From assembly GCA_036785705.1 (NCBI GenBank), contig JAWUZG010000036.1, forward strand, positions 14,627,501-14,691,500: DNA of 64,000 nt, in the 5' to 3' direction. The stretch is from Acanthornis magna. Lineage: Eukaryota > Chordata > Aves > Passeriformes > Acanthizidae. Position 1 is the stretch's first letter, and each line of letters starts with the position of its first letter. Under the pieces are notes generated by a model. The model had not been told where the DNA came from, did no database searches, and saw only the letters and a program-made list of their open reading frames with translations. The translations under genes were made by a program, and so were the position numbers. This document shows positions 1 through 12,600 of this stretch, one piece after another.

Positions 1-539
1 GTTTAAGCAGAAAAAAAGTACGGAGTTACTTAGTCCGAAGTAATTATCAAAAAGAATAAAGCTTTCCAAAGGAATGTTTTTATATTGTTGTTTGAAACCA
101 TTTCACATAAAACTATACTCTGTCCCAGCTTCAAAAAAACCCAACTCAGTAATTCTGTTGTTACAGGACACTCTGTAATAATAGGATAGAAATAGTAATA
201 GGATAGCAAAGAGTAAATATTAGTAAAAAGATCTGATAAATGGGACCACTGGGGGAAAAAAATTTGTGGTAGCGCACTTTGGTCTGCATGAGAGCCCAGA
301 TTTTATTGCCCGTCCCACATCATCCATAATAGCTAACGGATAAAATAACCTTTTCTTTACCTGCAAGCAGACCACAGACATTTTATATCATAAATATAGG
401 AAAAAGACCGAAATTGAGGTTTCAGTGTTAAAAAAAAAAAAAAAAAAAAAAAGTGAACAGACTAATTTTATTCTCCTCAGACATCTTCCAGCCTTTCTTA
501 CTCTCACATTGCTTTAACAACTGTTCCTTCCCTGCGCTT
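1..539. other. 5' flanking sequence, no gene seen
   Basis: AT-rich sequence upstream of the CpG island. It ends in a poly-A run at about 430-452. I see no exon, RNA gene or recognisable repeat family here. Confidence 0.6.
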
Positions 540-1029
540 GAAGCGCAGCAACCATCATCAGCAGGCTGTCGGCTAGGGGTACACATGAGCTCCCGCTCAA
601 GTCGCCGTGGCCGAATCAGCGCTGCGCTGCAGAAGGCGCCGCACGGAACCGCCAGCTCGCCTCTCCTGGCCGCGGCGCCACGGACGCTGCCCGGCCCTGG
701 GCCGCCGTGCCGCCGGTCCCTCCATGGAGCCCCGCGTGATGTGCAGAGATTTCCTACAACGATTCATAAGTGTACTTCATTCCCGCACCCCATTTCATTA
801 AACGCTTCCTCCTTTCTCTTGCTGCCCATTCGGGGGCTGCTGAGGACACCCAGCCTAGCAGGTGGTGGCTGGCGGGCACTCGCCGGTCCCCGCAATGTCC
901 CTGGCCTCGCTCCATGACTGCACGATCTTTCGGTCTGGGCTTGTTCCCCGGGCCTCAGGGAACGCAGTTTATGCCCCAGTGCACATTGAAAAGTTTTCGT
1001 TCCGTTCCCTTAACTCCCTCCACCTCTCT

Positions 1030-1421
1030 TGTCTCTGGTCACGGCCCGGTGTGACCCCACCCCGCTCCATCTCTGCCAGTCAGGAGACGAGAGGACGTGC
1101 CAGCCTCGGGGGTCGGCGCGGCGCGGGCTGCGGAGGGCACTGCTCTCGTCCCCGCGACAGTCGGGCTGGGTCGGCCGCCCCGAGGGTGCCGGGCTGCTGC
1201 GGGACGCGGGGCGCAGCAGCTGCCTGGGCGGCCCGGGCTGCTCCCGTGTGCCCCCCGTGTCCCCAGGGCAGGGGCCGCGCTGGCGGAGCGCTTTCCGCCG
1301 CCGTTTGTCTCCCGTCTCTTCCCGTTCGCGGGAGCAGCTGCTGCTGCGCAACCCCTTCCCCGCCCGCCCGGTCGCTCCAGTGCCGTCGCCTCCGCCTCGC
1401 AGCCTCGCACGGTGCGGCCCG
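1030..1421 (+). other. RNF180: Candidate non-coding exon 1 of RNF180 (end set by a possible splice donor)
   Basis: At 1421/1422 the sequence reads CCCG|GTGAGC, a good vertebrate splice donor inside the densest part of the CpG island. If used, it would join an untranslated exon 1 to the exon starting at 6506. In mammals RNF180 begins with a non-coding exon, which fits. The 5' limit given is only the start of the dense CpG region. Other donors in the island cannot be excluded. Confidence 0.35.
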
Positions 1422-1460
1422 GTGAGCTGAGCGGGGCCGGGGCGGCAGAAGCGCCGCAGC

Positions 1461-1510
1461 CGGGCCGGGCCGGGCCGGGCCGGGGGGGCGCGGGGGGCGC
1501 GGGGCTGGCG
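1461..1510 (+). repeat. (CGGGC)n pentamer repeat followed by G-runs
   Basis: About four and a half copies of CGGGC at 1461-1482 run straight into several G-runs of four to seven bases, up to about 1510. Such closely spaced G-runs fit a G-quadruplex motif on the + strand. It sits 40 bases downstream of the candidate exon 1 donor, so it would be transcribed as the start of intron 1. Confidence 0.7.
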
Positions 1511-4207
1511 CGGCGGTGCGGACACCTGCCCGGAGCCGGGGCGGCGGCCGGGCTGCCCATGCGGAGGGGCAGCCTCGCTGCTGCCCGCAGGAGCTCGGCG
1601 GTACCGCCGGCTCTCAGCACCCGCCGCGCCAGGGCTGGGCCTGGGCGGGCTCGGGGGCTGTACGAGGCAGCGGCTGCGGCAGTGCTCAGCACCCTGTTGC
1701 TCGTTCTTTCGGCCTTTACTGTGTGCAACAGCTAATGTGTGTATGTGTAAGGGCATGAAACAGACGGCTCTGATCTTGGGATCTCATGGAAGAAACAGGT
1801 TACATGCCAGTCCATGGTTTCCCATTGATCCGCCCGGTCTGTTCCTTGTCAAAGCCATTTACATACTCTAGACCCTAGCTGTGCCTGGAAGACCTGTTGA
1901 CTTCAGCCGCATGCAGTAGGGGTTTTAAGAGATACGTTGCAAGTAACATTCTTTTCCCTTTTTTTTTTTTTATTTTTGGTAATTTCCTTTTAATTAGTCT
2001 TGCTACAAAAGAAAGAGTATCACATGCTGACCACCCTCTGTCATCAACTAGTCATCACTGTCATCAACTTCCACGATAGGGAAGTTGATCACACGGTGTC
2101 TGCACTGGTAGAAGAGTTCATGAGACGAGAAGGAGGCGGCACGGGAGCAGATGATGCATCTTTCTACTTTGCTTCTTTGACATCTTCCTACTTTCCTTTG
2201 TCTTTGCCTGGAGACAGTTCTTTTTTCTGTCTCCCCATCTTAAGTGCTGTTTTATTGAGAAACACTGTTGAATTAGGGTTTTTTAAGTGTTTCTTTGAGC
2301 AGAAATACTTTGGAGATCAGAAACTACCAGGAGGTTTTGAAGTGTACCTTAACACTGTTTCTCATGGTTGTTTCTCTGGTAGTGTCAGTTCCCCATTTTC
2401 TGGGAGCTGGAACTTCTGGTATGGACTCTGGTTGTCTAGGGCAGCTTGTCTAGCTTTCCTCTCTCATCCTCCTACAAAGCTGACACTGATCTAATATTTT
2501 TTTAAGGCTCTCAGTAACTAATGCTCAAGTTTCTGTGCCCTGGTTTCTTGCTGCAACCTAATTGTTATTGTAATTCTCATGGCTGCAGTATTCTGAGGAG
2601 ATCATAGGTGATGTTTGAACAAAAGACATTGATAACCACTTGTGCTGCCATTCTTATTTTCTCATTTTTATGTATTTGTGAATGAAGGGCAAGTTAATTG
2701 AAATTCTAAACCAGATTTCAACAGAAATTTGGGGCTTTGTGTTTAGTTCTTCACTGTGAACATTTGAGAATTTTTAGTTGGAGTTGTACTTTGTTGTTTT
2801 TGGCAATCTTTCTGAAGATGGAATGACTGAAACACTACATATTATACAATTTGGATTTTATAAGAAATTTAGATATAGATAGGCATTCTTCAATCTTTTT
2901 TTCCCTTAAAAATTTATGTAATCTCTCTAGTCTTCTCAGCTGGTAAAACTTCAGTGAGTTCTGCATCCAGAACTTGCATACAGCCAGAATAGCTGACCCA
3001 TTTGAAAGAGTTCACAAAATAGCAGTGACAGTTGGAGACCAAGAAAGCATTATCTCTGAGGAAAAAGAGAAAGATTTATTTAGTTCAGAGGCAAGATTGA
3101 AGGGGAGCTAATATCTAATGAGTGTTTAAAGTTGTAAAATGCTCTTTCACAGAAAAAAAGGGATAATTTTGTTCTCTGTATTCACAGCAAATAAGGGAAA
3201 TTACAAGAAAATTCCAATTAAGTGTTAGGGGAAAAGTTAATAATAAAAGATTAGAAGGCAGTGAAATAGTTTGGGAAGGCTATGAAATCTTCATCAAAGG
3301 TCTCTAAGAGAAGATTAGACAAATGATTTTCAAGAGAGGGAAATGAGACTGACTTGGAGAGGAAGTCTTAGGGCTCTGCTACTGGTTTTACTGGGACTAA
3401 ATACTAGAAAAGAGTTTGAAGGTCATCAGACAAAAGCCGTGGAAGAATATAAGCTTTTTAACACTTTGATACATCTGCGTGGTATTTTGGAGGCAAACTT
3501 GAGCTCACACAAAGAAACTGACCTAAAAACAGTACAGTCACAACACACATGACCCAGTACCAAGATGAAAAGGCCCACTCAGGGTGACACTATATTTGGA
3601 GTTCCAAATGGAAAAATTTTATCTTTATATAGGCGCTTTTTGCTGAAAGAGAACAAAATGCCTTTTAATAGTTTTACATGCAAACCAAGACAAATAAAAC
3701 TTAGGAACATATATCTGAAATACTATGGTTAAGCCGCATTTAACAAAAAAACCCCAAAAAACCCTTCAAAATCCTGTGTTCACATGCGTGTATTTGAAGT
3801 TATGTGCAAAACAGAAGTCAGTGCCAATGTGATGAGAAACATCTCTTGCTGTTTTCTAACAATGCATGTAGAAACCTCTGCAATGTGTTAACGTACATTT
3901 GTAGAGTTTCTTCTCTCATTTGTAAGAACTGCAAAAGGCACATACATGCAGATTTTTAATAGGCCTACAGGAATTTTACTTTTTAAATACTTCCAGGCCA
4001 GAAGAATGCTTCAGTCTAGTGTACCATAATGTTAAAAAATTAGTTGGTTTTCCGTGTATTTCACTACCAGCATTCTTGGTTACACAAAATACAATCCATG
4101 CTGTGTGTGTTGTTACACATATACTATGCACTCACTTGTCTTATGTAAGTGTGATTTTAAATAAAAGATATATGCTGAACTAAGAAGAACCTTTCAAAGT
4201 GTGTAAG

Positions 4208-4238
4208 TAACTAACTAACTAACTAACCAACTAACTAA
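4208..4238. repeat. (TAAC)n microsatellite
   Basis: About eight copies of the tetramer TAAC with one interruption (a CCAA unit near the middle). This is simple sequence in intron 1. Confidence 0.85.
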
Positions 4239-6505
4239 AAGTCTTTTTATTTTGCAGTAAAGTTTGGAAGATGTTATATAGATTAGGGGGAAGTTTGCAT
4301 CACTTCAAATGCCAGTGTTCCTTAGAGAGCCTTTGTTTGCCCAACCTGAACCTTGTCTTTTAGATAAAGCAAGTGCATTTATTCATCTGTCCTTTATCTG
4401 ATTGTTGAGAGGTCTATACCCTGCTGCAGTGAGTATCATCAGCCTCAAATGAAGCAGCTGTTAAACAGATAGCAAAACATCCTTTTCTCTAAGGGGAACA
4501 GAATGTATATATAGACTTAAATATTTATAATTTGAGTACAAAAATAGAGAATAAAAAGTGATGCAAGTTATATATCGCTTCATTTCAAGAATGTATTTAA
4601 GCAGATGTGGATATGGCTGTAGCTAAAAAGAATGTCTGAGCTAGCCTTGTGCCAAAAGTCTTTCTACTCCATCCTGGTTGGTCGTAGATTTGAGGTTCTC
4701 ACTGAGCTGTTGTAAAACTAAATTCATTCTGGAAGTGTGTTATGAATTTGTGAGGAATGAATTAATTAGAACAGCTTTAAAGTGTTTGAGTGATACAAAG
4801 AAATTCATAACTGATAATCCTTCTTTCAATACCCTGTGGTGCCTAATATTATAACAGCAAAGTGATACCAAGTCCTTCTAAAAATTTTCAGAGTCTGTAT
4901 TTACTTTTTTTTTTTTTTTTAAAAATCATGGACAGGTTCATTATTTTCTGTATTCCACTTCTGAAATGTGTATGATACAGGAAGTTGCAGCACTGACATA
5001 TGTGGGTTGGTAAAAACTTGAGAGAGACTGTGCTTAAGTCAAAGAACTTGAGTAACTCCATTTTTGTCAGGAACAAGGCAGGTTAACTAGTATAAGTTCT
5101 TGTCTTTTGTTTAAGTGTCTCTTCCATGATCTTCTCCTTGGCTGTCTTAAGATACTTTAGTGGACCCCTAACAAAAATTCATGATATTGCAAGAAAATAT
5201 TTAATGTTTGCCTTAATTTCACTTTTTAAGCTTGGGGTGGATCTGATTGTTAGAAACTGCACGTGCACCTGAGTTCAGAGTCCACTGTATATGCACATTT
5301 CTGCTTGTCCTTGTCAAACTGTATTTCAGACCTTTACATTTGTAGAAAAAGTAGAAAATTGGCTGAATGAAGACCTCAGATGTAAATAAAAGATAATGAG
5401 TAACCTCTCTATGTGTTTCATAGCCTTTGATTAAATCAGAAAACAAGGCAGAAAAAGGAAAGATAAAAATGGGTCAAATGCAAAAGTGTCTATGTCTCAA
5501 TAAGGCAAACGGTCCTTCAGACAGCCCTCAAATGAAGCCCTCAAAGTTTCTTTAGTTAGTGAAAACTAAAATAATTTATATGTTAAAATAGTTGCAAAAT
5601 CAGATGTTTGGACTCTGTAACTTTTGATACTGATTTTGGTTCTATACTCCAGCTTCCCCATCAAGTAGCACTGTGTACTTTAGCACTCTGAGTAGGTATA
5701 ACTGTCATATAGGGCTTGGGTTGGCATGTAGATTAAAAAAGATTTTTTTTTTTCATGTAGCTAGGTAGCACAAGGGGGTAAAAACATAAGTATGTAGAAA
5801 GAAGAGTTGGAGGATCTTTGGAGAAAGCATGACAAAAAGGGAAGACTTTGGAACAAGCTAGAGAAGACCAGAGAGACAATCAGGAAACAGCAAGACACAA
5901 CACAAAAATATTATATTTGTCTTGTCCATCTTTTTGACTTAATTTAGGTCTCTGTTTCACAAGGAGGTTAATACAGATCTATTAAAAGCTCTGTTGCACT
6001 GGTAATGCTGATCCTTGCACACAAAATAATTTAAGTGAGCAAGCCTTAAATGGCTTATTATGAAAAGAGTCTTTGTCATCCGTAGTTTTATGTCTACATT
6101 CATTTTTGTTATGTGGCATTATATGTGTGTATGTTTATTTATTGCTCAGGATAGCAGTGACTTATTCCTGTTGACATATTCTAGAAGAACTGGAGTTCTT
6201 TTGTCTTTTGTCCATATATTGGACAAGCTTTTTCTTTGGTTGATTGGTTAGATATGTTTTATTTTATTTTGGTTTCAGTTTTGTTGTTGCTTTCTAATTC
6301 TTTCATGCAACCTGGAAATAAAACCAACTGTTTCACTTTACTACTTAAAACATCTAGGTGGCATGCTATACAAGATCAGAGGATGTTTGTAAGTAAAGTA
6401 TTAGTCTTCTCTACAGTGGTGAGAATATTTATGGACTCCAGCGTTGCAAGAGAAAAGTGGTGGTTTCAAAAGGTGGCTGCATTATATGTTTTGTGGTCTT
6501 TACAG

Positions 6506-6644
6506 GTCAATATACAGAGCTGAAAAACCACCAGTAGAAATAATGAACAACCGAGAGACTGGTGTTCTGCGTTGTTGGAGATGTAGGAAATATATAGCAA
6601 ATTCTGTCATTCTTGCAAAATGTAATGGAAAAAAACCATCTGAA
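6506..6644 (+). CDS. RNF180: RNF180 first coding exon (exon 2), codons 1-34
   Basis: The exon starts after a pyrimidine-rich acceptor (TCTTTACAG ending at 6505) and ends at a strong donor, GAA|GTAAGT (6644/6645). The proposed start is the ATG at 6543, with A at -3. It lies a few codons nearer the first cysteine pair than the mammalian start does. The key match is the [12 protein letters not shown] segment, close to mammalian ILRCWKCRKCIA. C11 and C14 are the first metal-ligand pair of the N-terminal zinc module. The reading frame stays open upstream of the ATG to the acceptor, so a start in an earlier exon is possible but not needed. The exon ends in phase 0. Confidence 0.88.
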
Positions 6645-9600
6645 GTAAGTATAGCCTCTTCTGAGGGAGTTTGTAAGTTCTTCCGATGCCATTTGTTTTA
6701 AATGGAGAAGTATTCTTAGCCTCACTTTGTCACTAATCTCTTGTGGAGGTAAGTAGTAAAGTATAGAAAATTCCATAGAGAGGAGTGTAAGAACTAATTT
6801 TAGTGAAGCCAAGTAGTCAGTGATTACCTTCCTGTTCTGCAGGATGAAGGCTGGTGTTCATTGACACTGGACTACTAGCCTGCGTACAGCATTACCATTT
6901 CTAATATAAAAATGAGGTTTGGTTTTGATGGTTTTAGAGCAGTCATTTTTTTGTTTTGATATCTCTTAGTGGACGACTCTTTGTGTCTAAGGTGTGTTTG
7001 AAAGACTGATTCTAATTTCCCCTGTGGCAGTTAACTGTATGTAAAATATCCCTACATCAGAAACTTTTGCTCTTCATTTTTAGAAAATGGGCCATAGTCT
7101 GTGCACAAAAATAGTTCAGAAGATTTGCCTGCCCTGAGCAGAGTTATGCCCTGCTTTGTAATTTATATTGTGTTTATTAAAATAAACAGAAGAATAATTA
7201 TACAGAATAAAACCATGACAGAGTACTTCCTACTGTTTTATAATGGCAACTAGTAATCATGAAGAGATAGGGTCTTTCCAATACGCCAAAAAGACAATGC
7301 TGACATCCAATGACCTTGAATCAAAGTTAAAAAGCAAATAGAAGATAAGGTGCTAATGTTTTTTATTAACAAATTAGAAATGCAACAACATTCTTTTTTG
7401 CACTAGAGACGGTATAGTCAGTAGATCCAGAAACAGATCAAGATATAATTAGTATTAGCAATACTATTTTTTAAGATCAAGATATAATTAGTATTATCAA
7501 TAAACCCTGTTTTAAGCACTCTGCTTACAGAGCTTGAGGTTTTGGAATAATTTTCATGCTTTATATTTGGTGGATTTTTTGTGCATAGTTTGAAGTGATT
7601 TTTAAGGGCGGGGGGGAATGTGGGAATTTCCGCTCTTCCATGGGAAAAATGTAGTGAAAAGAAGGAAGTATCTTTGTCCGTGCTCCGTGGTGGAGCTTTT
7701 AGTTGTGAGTGGAGATCTACCATCATTGTGCGCATGACTGAAGTAGCTCCTTCTCTAGTTATGTAAATAGCATATTTTAAAAGCGTGATTTAATGCTGTA
7801 TCTGAAGAGGTTGGGAGGCAAAGACGCTACTATGATGAGAAGAGTAATGTTTTCAGCTTGTTGCTTTTCACTGATAGATTTTACACTACACAAAGACATA
7901 GCTGAAAATGAATGAAAAAATGTAGAACAATTTTTTAAAAAAATGTTGACATTACAAATACAGTATAAACATTTTAAATTAGAATTATATCCAAATTGAA
8001 GTACAGGTAGTCACCATAGATAGGAGGAAAACAGTAGCATAGACATGGTAAATGGCTCTGTTTGTCTTTTGTCAATACTTGGAGAATTTTTAAAAGCTTC
8101 TGTCTTCTGTCAGTATCCCCACTTTAAATTTTCAGCAGAATGAAGCTTTTATTCGAATCACTTTTGTAACATAGTAGTCCACAACTTTCCATATTCATGT
8201 ATTTTAACAACTGATTTTAGGACTTTCTCACCAGAGTTTCCTTATATTTTTAGCTATCTCTGTAACTCTACTTCAGTTAGGTTATTTTTTTAATTTTAGT
8301 ATTAGTTAATGAAATTATACAGGTTTTTAGATTTTTTTTCTCCTCAGTTGATCATATCATTGCAGTAAAAACTCTAAAAGTGCTAAGATTACCTGGTTTC
8401 TCTGCTAGTTATTCTAAAAAGAATTAGAAAATTAATTTGAAAGTACTTTTGGCATTTGTGCATTGCTGATTACAGTCTTCGTATAAACTATATCTTACAT
8501 TTTTATGTCTTTACTGAAAAATTGTGCCAGCTGACAATGATTCTAAAATCAATTTCCGAATATTCTTGGAAGGCCTGCAACTGCATACTTTCTGTACTTT
8601 TAAACAAAACAAAACCACCTCCGGACGCCTACATCTCCACAGTAGAGTTTGTCCAATGTTCTTAGCTTCAGAAATAGAGAACTATTGACAGTATCTACCT
8701 GATTTTTAGAAGCACATCATATTTGAGGTTTATCATTTGTTAATGTTTACTGAATTTGGGAAGCTGACTTCTGGCTATAATTAAAATTTTAGGAAAAGCT
8801 TACATTGAGTATCAATACAATAATTGTTTATTTAATAGATATCACAACCTTCAGCTGCTGCTCGGAAGTCTTGCAATCTATGGCATGTGAGCTTAGAAGC
8901 CATTCCAGAGTGGGTGAAATGTGTCATTGAAAAGGTAGATTACTTTTTTTGATTGGTTTTTTTTGCGAGTGGGGGGAGTGTTTGTTTTGTTTTTGATTGT
9001 TTGGTTTTGGTTTTTCTTGCATCTGTATCATTCAAAATGTAAAATAATTAACAGGGAAAAGTTTCAAGGACACTTCTCTGCCAAGGTCCATGGATGTTAC
9101 AGAGACCTTATAACTGAGGGAATTCTTTGGAGAACTTCTATCATTATCATTTATAGATGGTTTTTTCCTCTCTTAAAGGTTGTTTCATTTTATTTTGTTT
9201 TTATTATATGCAGAAGTGCTACAAATGATAAATTCTGTTTCCTGCTCTGTAACAGATCAATGTATTTATGGTTGTCCAAATAACTGTGATGGGCACTTCT
9301 GCATGTTTGTCAATGCTTAATATTATATTTATTGTCTAGGTTTGATGTTTGCTTTGTTTTGATCATCATATCTTGCAGTACTAAAAGGTATGTTGACAGT
9401 GACCACAAGAAGCATGTTTCCCATAAAAGTGGACTGGAGGTTTGTTAAGAGATCAGTTTTTGGAATATGACGTGTTTTATACTTAAGTCTTTTATATGCT
9501 CTTATGTCATAGGAATAGAAAATAGATACTGTCCTGCAAATTCAAAGGTCCAATGACAAGCCAACTTCACTGCTCTTGAATTTTAACTGCCCATTTGAAA

Positions 9601-12600
9601 TTACAAACCATCTCATACATTTCCTGTTATACTGACTGCTTCAGTTGAGTATTTTCTTTAAGTTGTTTTAGATCTAGAAGTTAATGTTGTTGCGTAGATA
9701 TTAATAAGCAGAAGTAGTGCTTTTCTTTTGCCTCACAGATTTTCTTTTATGAATCTTTGATTTTGATAAGCAAGTGTTATTTGCACACCTTTCTCCTTTG
9801 ACTTAAGTGTAAAATTTTACCATATTGCAAGTAATTTCCGTCCTAAGCAAATCCATGCTGGAAATGATGCCCAAAGAGAAAAAAATTGTTATGACTAAAA
9901 AACTGAGGATTCAAAAATCTAAAAAAATTTCGTTTTACTTCATTGTATTGCTCTATGTGGGTTTTTCTGTTAAACATTAATTAAACTTTTTTAAATTAGT
10001 GATCTCTTATACTTCAATGATACATAACGTAATTGTTTATCTGTTTCAGAAACATTAATCTTGGAGGTGTGTTTAAAAATTATGGCTCATGAGTTACTTC
10101 CTCACTTTACAGTATTGCCTAATAATGAATCCTGAATCATAAGAATGCAGTTTTTTACAGTAGTTTGCCTCTTATATTATTTCAGTAAAATTGGGTTCAA
10201 TACTGATAGTAATAATAGTCTTTTCACCTTTGGCCTTTAAATTATTCTTTTGCACCTTTAGCTTCTGCATTTGAAATCCTGGAGAGTCAAATTGGGGACC
10301 GAGGAAATACAAAACCCATAGACTTCACAGAAAAGGCTTGACATATCTGCTTAAGCTTGCAGAGGAGCAGTTCTCCTCCGGTGAAAAAGGCAGAGAATGC
10401 AACTCTCTGCGTACACCTTCAAATTCTTTGTGTTCATCATGTCACTTAATATCCTGGGAACTCCTGCCTCATTCACTCTGTGTCTTCTCTGGCAAGATCC
10501 TGTGTTTTTATGGATTAACATATGGGGGGGGGGTTGGGGGGTGTTAAACAATTCTGATTTATCTCCAGATCCTCCAGGGCTCTGAATAATTTTGTGATCA
10601 TGTGTTATTTTCTCCTGTATGACTCCTGAATCAAAGGCTAATCATTTTACATAAGCGCAAAGTCTATTTGCAGGCTGTAAAAACCCACTGCTTCCCAGAC
10701 GGTTCTTTTTTGCCATCTGTCCCTGTTCTTAACCAATCTCCTTGAACTTCATATACATATCAGTGTATAGATAATATTCAATAATTACAAATATCTAGCT
10801 AGTGCTACTAGTGAACTTTATTAACTTGCATTTTCTTTCACCCGTCACTAATCACTTGTCTTGTTTTCTTTTTCTTACCATTTCTGTTTTTCCCGGTTTA
10901 TGCAGTCCATCATTAAATCTGTGTACCCTCAGCTCCCTTTCAGATCTTGCTGATTTTCCCCCTCCCACCTCCTCCACTAGTAGGCTGTTACTTCTTTTAC
11001 TGAGTCAATGCTTCCACACAACGTTGCCAAACTCATGCTAAATCAGTCCTGGGTTCCTTGGTACCACACCTCATCTTCCAGTCTCTGTGCACATGGGACA
11101 TAGAGATGTCCTTTTTCCTCCATTCTGTGTCTTGCATTTCCATTTTTTCCAGGCTTCTAGCCTTCTTAATTTTCGTGAATCACTCCTCCTCTCCATCTGA
11201 AGATTAAGGATACTATTACATGCCAGAAAGACTCTAAAAAGTCACCAGAAAGTGCTTTTCCCCTAATTTCAGTGTCTAGCCCCTGGCATCTGGGAAATGG
11301 AGTGTGGGAGACTTAAGAGTAAATCTCTGAACGAGCTTAATTCTTCTTTGGGAATGGCATGTGTACACGTTGTTCAGCCTTATAAACTGAGAGATTGTGC
11401 ATGTTCACAGAATTCTCAAGGATCTGAAAGCCTTTGGTTATATGTAAACTATTTTTCTCTAAGTTAAAAACCTGTTCAGGTCTAAATAGGTTCTCATAGG
11501 TGCAATAAAGGACACGTCTTTGATATTTTGTATAATTTTGAAATTTTAAGTCACAAGGCAGGAGTAAGTTTCTCAAGGAAGTGTTTCCAGAACTACTTCT
11601 AGCATTGTGTGTAAAAAATAACCTTTTTCCACACAGGTCGCTGGGTTTTTTTTCTGAAACTGCAAAATTGGTTTTCCTGACATTTCTGTAGCTTTCAGTC
11701 AGACAAGCATCAGTTATGGACACATCTTCCCAAATTACCTTGAAAGACATTTGCAACTGAAAGCAATGCTTAAACTGGAAATGTTGGGCAGCTTCTGTAT
11801 TCATGGCTCTTCAGACACACAAGTGACTAAAGTGTGACTGGAGTTGATAATGTTGTTTCTCATCTGGGCTTTGATCCTACAAATACTTCTATAACTTTAG
11901 TCCTCAACAGTGCTCCTGACAGATGAATATAATTTCTGAGAATACTAATAGTTGTCTAACTATGTAGGAGAACTAATAGTTGTATTAATATGTGGGAGTA
12001 CACAGATATCTGATATGTATTTCCTTTTGAAAAAGTGCTTTCAGGATTGAAAAGAAATTCACAGAATTATAAATAATGAAAATAACTGTCTCCTTATATG
12101 TACAGTATTAAGGATTTGTCATGGTGTCTGCACAGAGATTATGTTGTAATGCTACGTACACCAAAATGCAAGTACCATTTTAAGCTTTTGTGGGGTAATC
12201 AAAGTGAAAAGCTATATTCTTTTTGTAAGAAATCTCCTTCCACTGTACTTAGTATGCAAGAAATGTATCAGCACGCAGAACACTCAGCTGAGAAGCTGTG
12301 CTTGCCAATTCCAGATTAACATGGGAAATTGATTTCACTGCTTTAAGGATGTAATGTTTTCATTAGTATTGCAGCATTATTCTATCTACGGACAAATTTT
12401 AAACATATTTCAAAGCTCCTACATTTTAAAATGTGTGTTCAAGATTTCTTAGAATTAGTTACCACTGTAGCAAGCAGAACTTTGACCAGAACATTATTTA
12501 GGGTGGATTTTCTTTCTCCTCTGAAGTGTCTTTTATTGTATTTGAAAAACAAAAAGAAAAGCCTCTTACTAAAGGAGAAAATAAGTCCAGTAATTATTTC

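Larger units (their letters stand above)
540..1720 (+). promoter_or_regulatory. RNF180: CpG island, probable RNF180 promoter and first exon region
   Basis: This is the only strongly GC- and CpG-rich stretch in an otherwise AT-rich window. It has a first dense patch at about 590-730, a weaker middle, and the richest part at about 1030-1690. It lies about 5 kb upstream of the first coding exon of RNF180 on the same strand, which is where a vertebrate gene with a non-coding first exon keeps its promoter. Long open frames on both strands here reflect the scarcity of AT-rich stop codons and are not good gene candidates. No TATA box is evident, as is usual for CpG-island promoters. The transcription start cannot be placed from sequence alone. 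Confidence 0.75.
1422..6505 (+). other. RNF180: RNF180 intron 1 (provisional)
   Basis: Non-coding stretch between the CpG island and the first coding exon. After the GC-rich start it becomes ordinary AT-rich sequence. It contains a (TAAC)n microsatellite at 4208-4238 and a short poly-T/A run near 4903-4925. No other exon, RNA gene or clear transposon was recognised. Confidence 0.5.

Noticed and set aside
1010..1756. Long open frames on both strands of the CpG island (up to 248 codons)
   Set aside because: GC-rich sequence has few stop codons. All frames are open together, and the products are low-complexity Arg/Ala/Pro/Gly with no domain. They are by-products of base composition.
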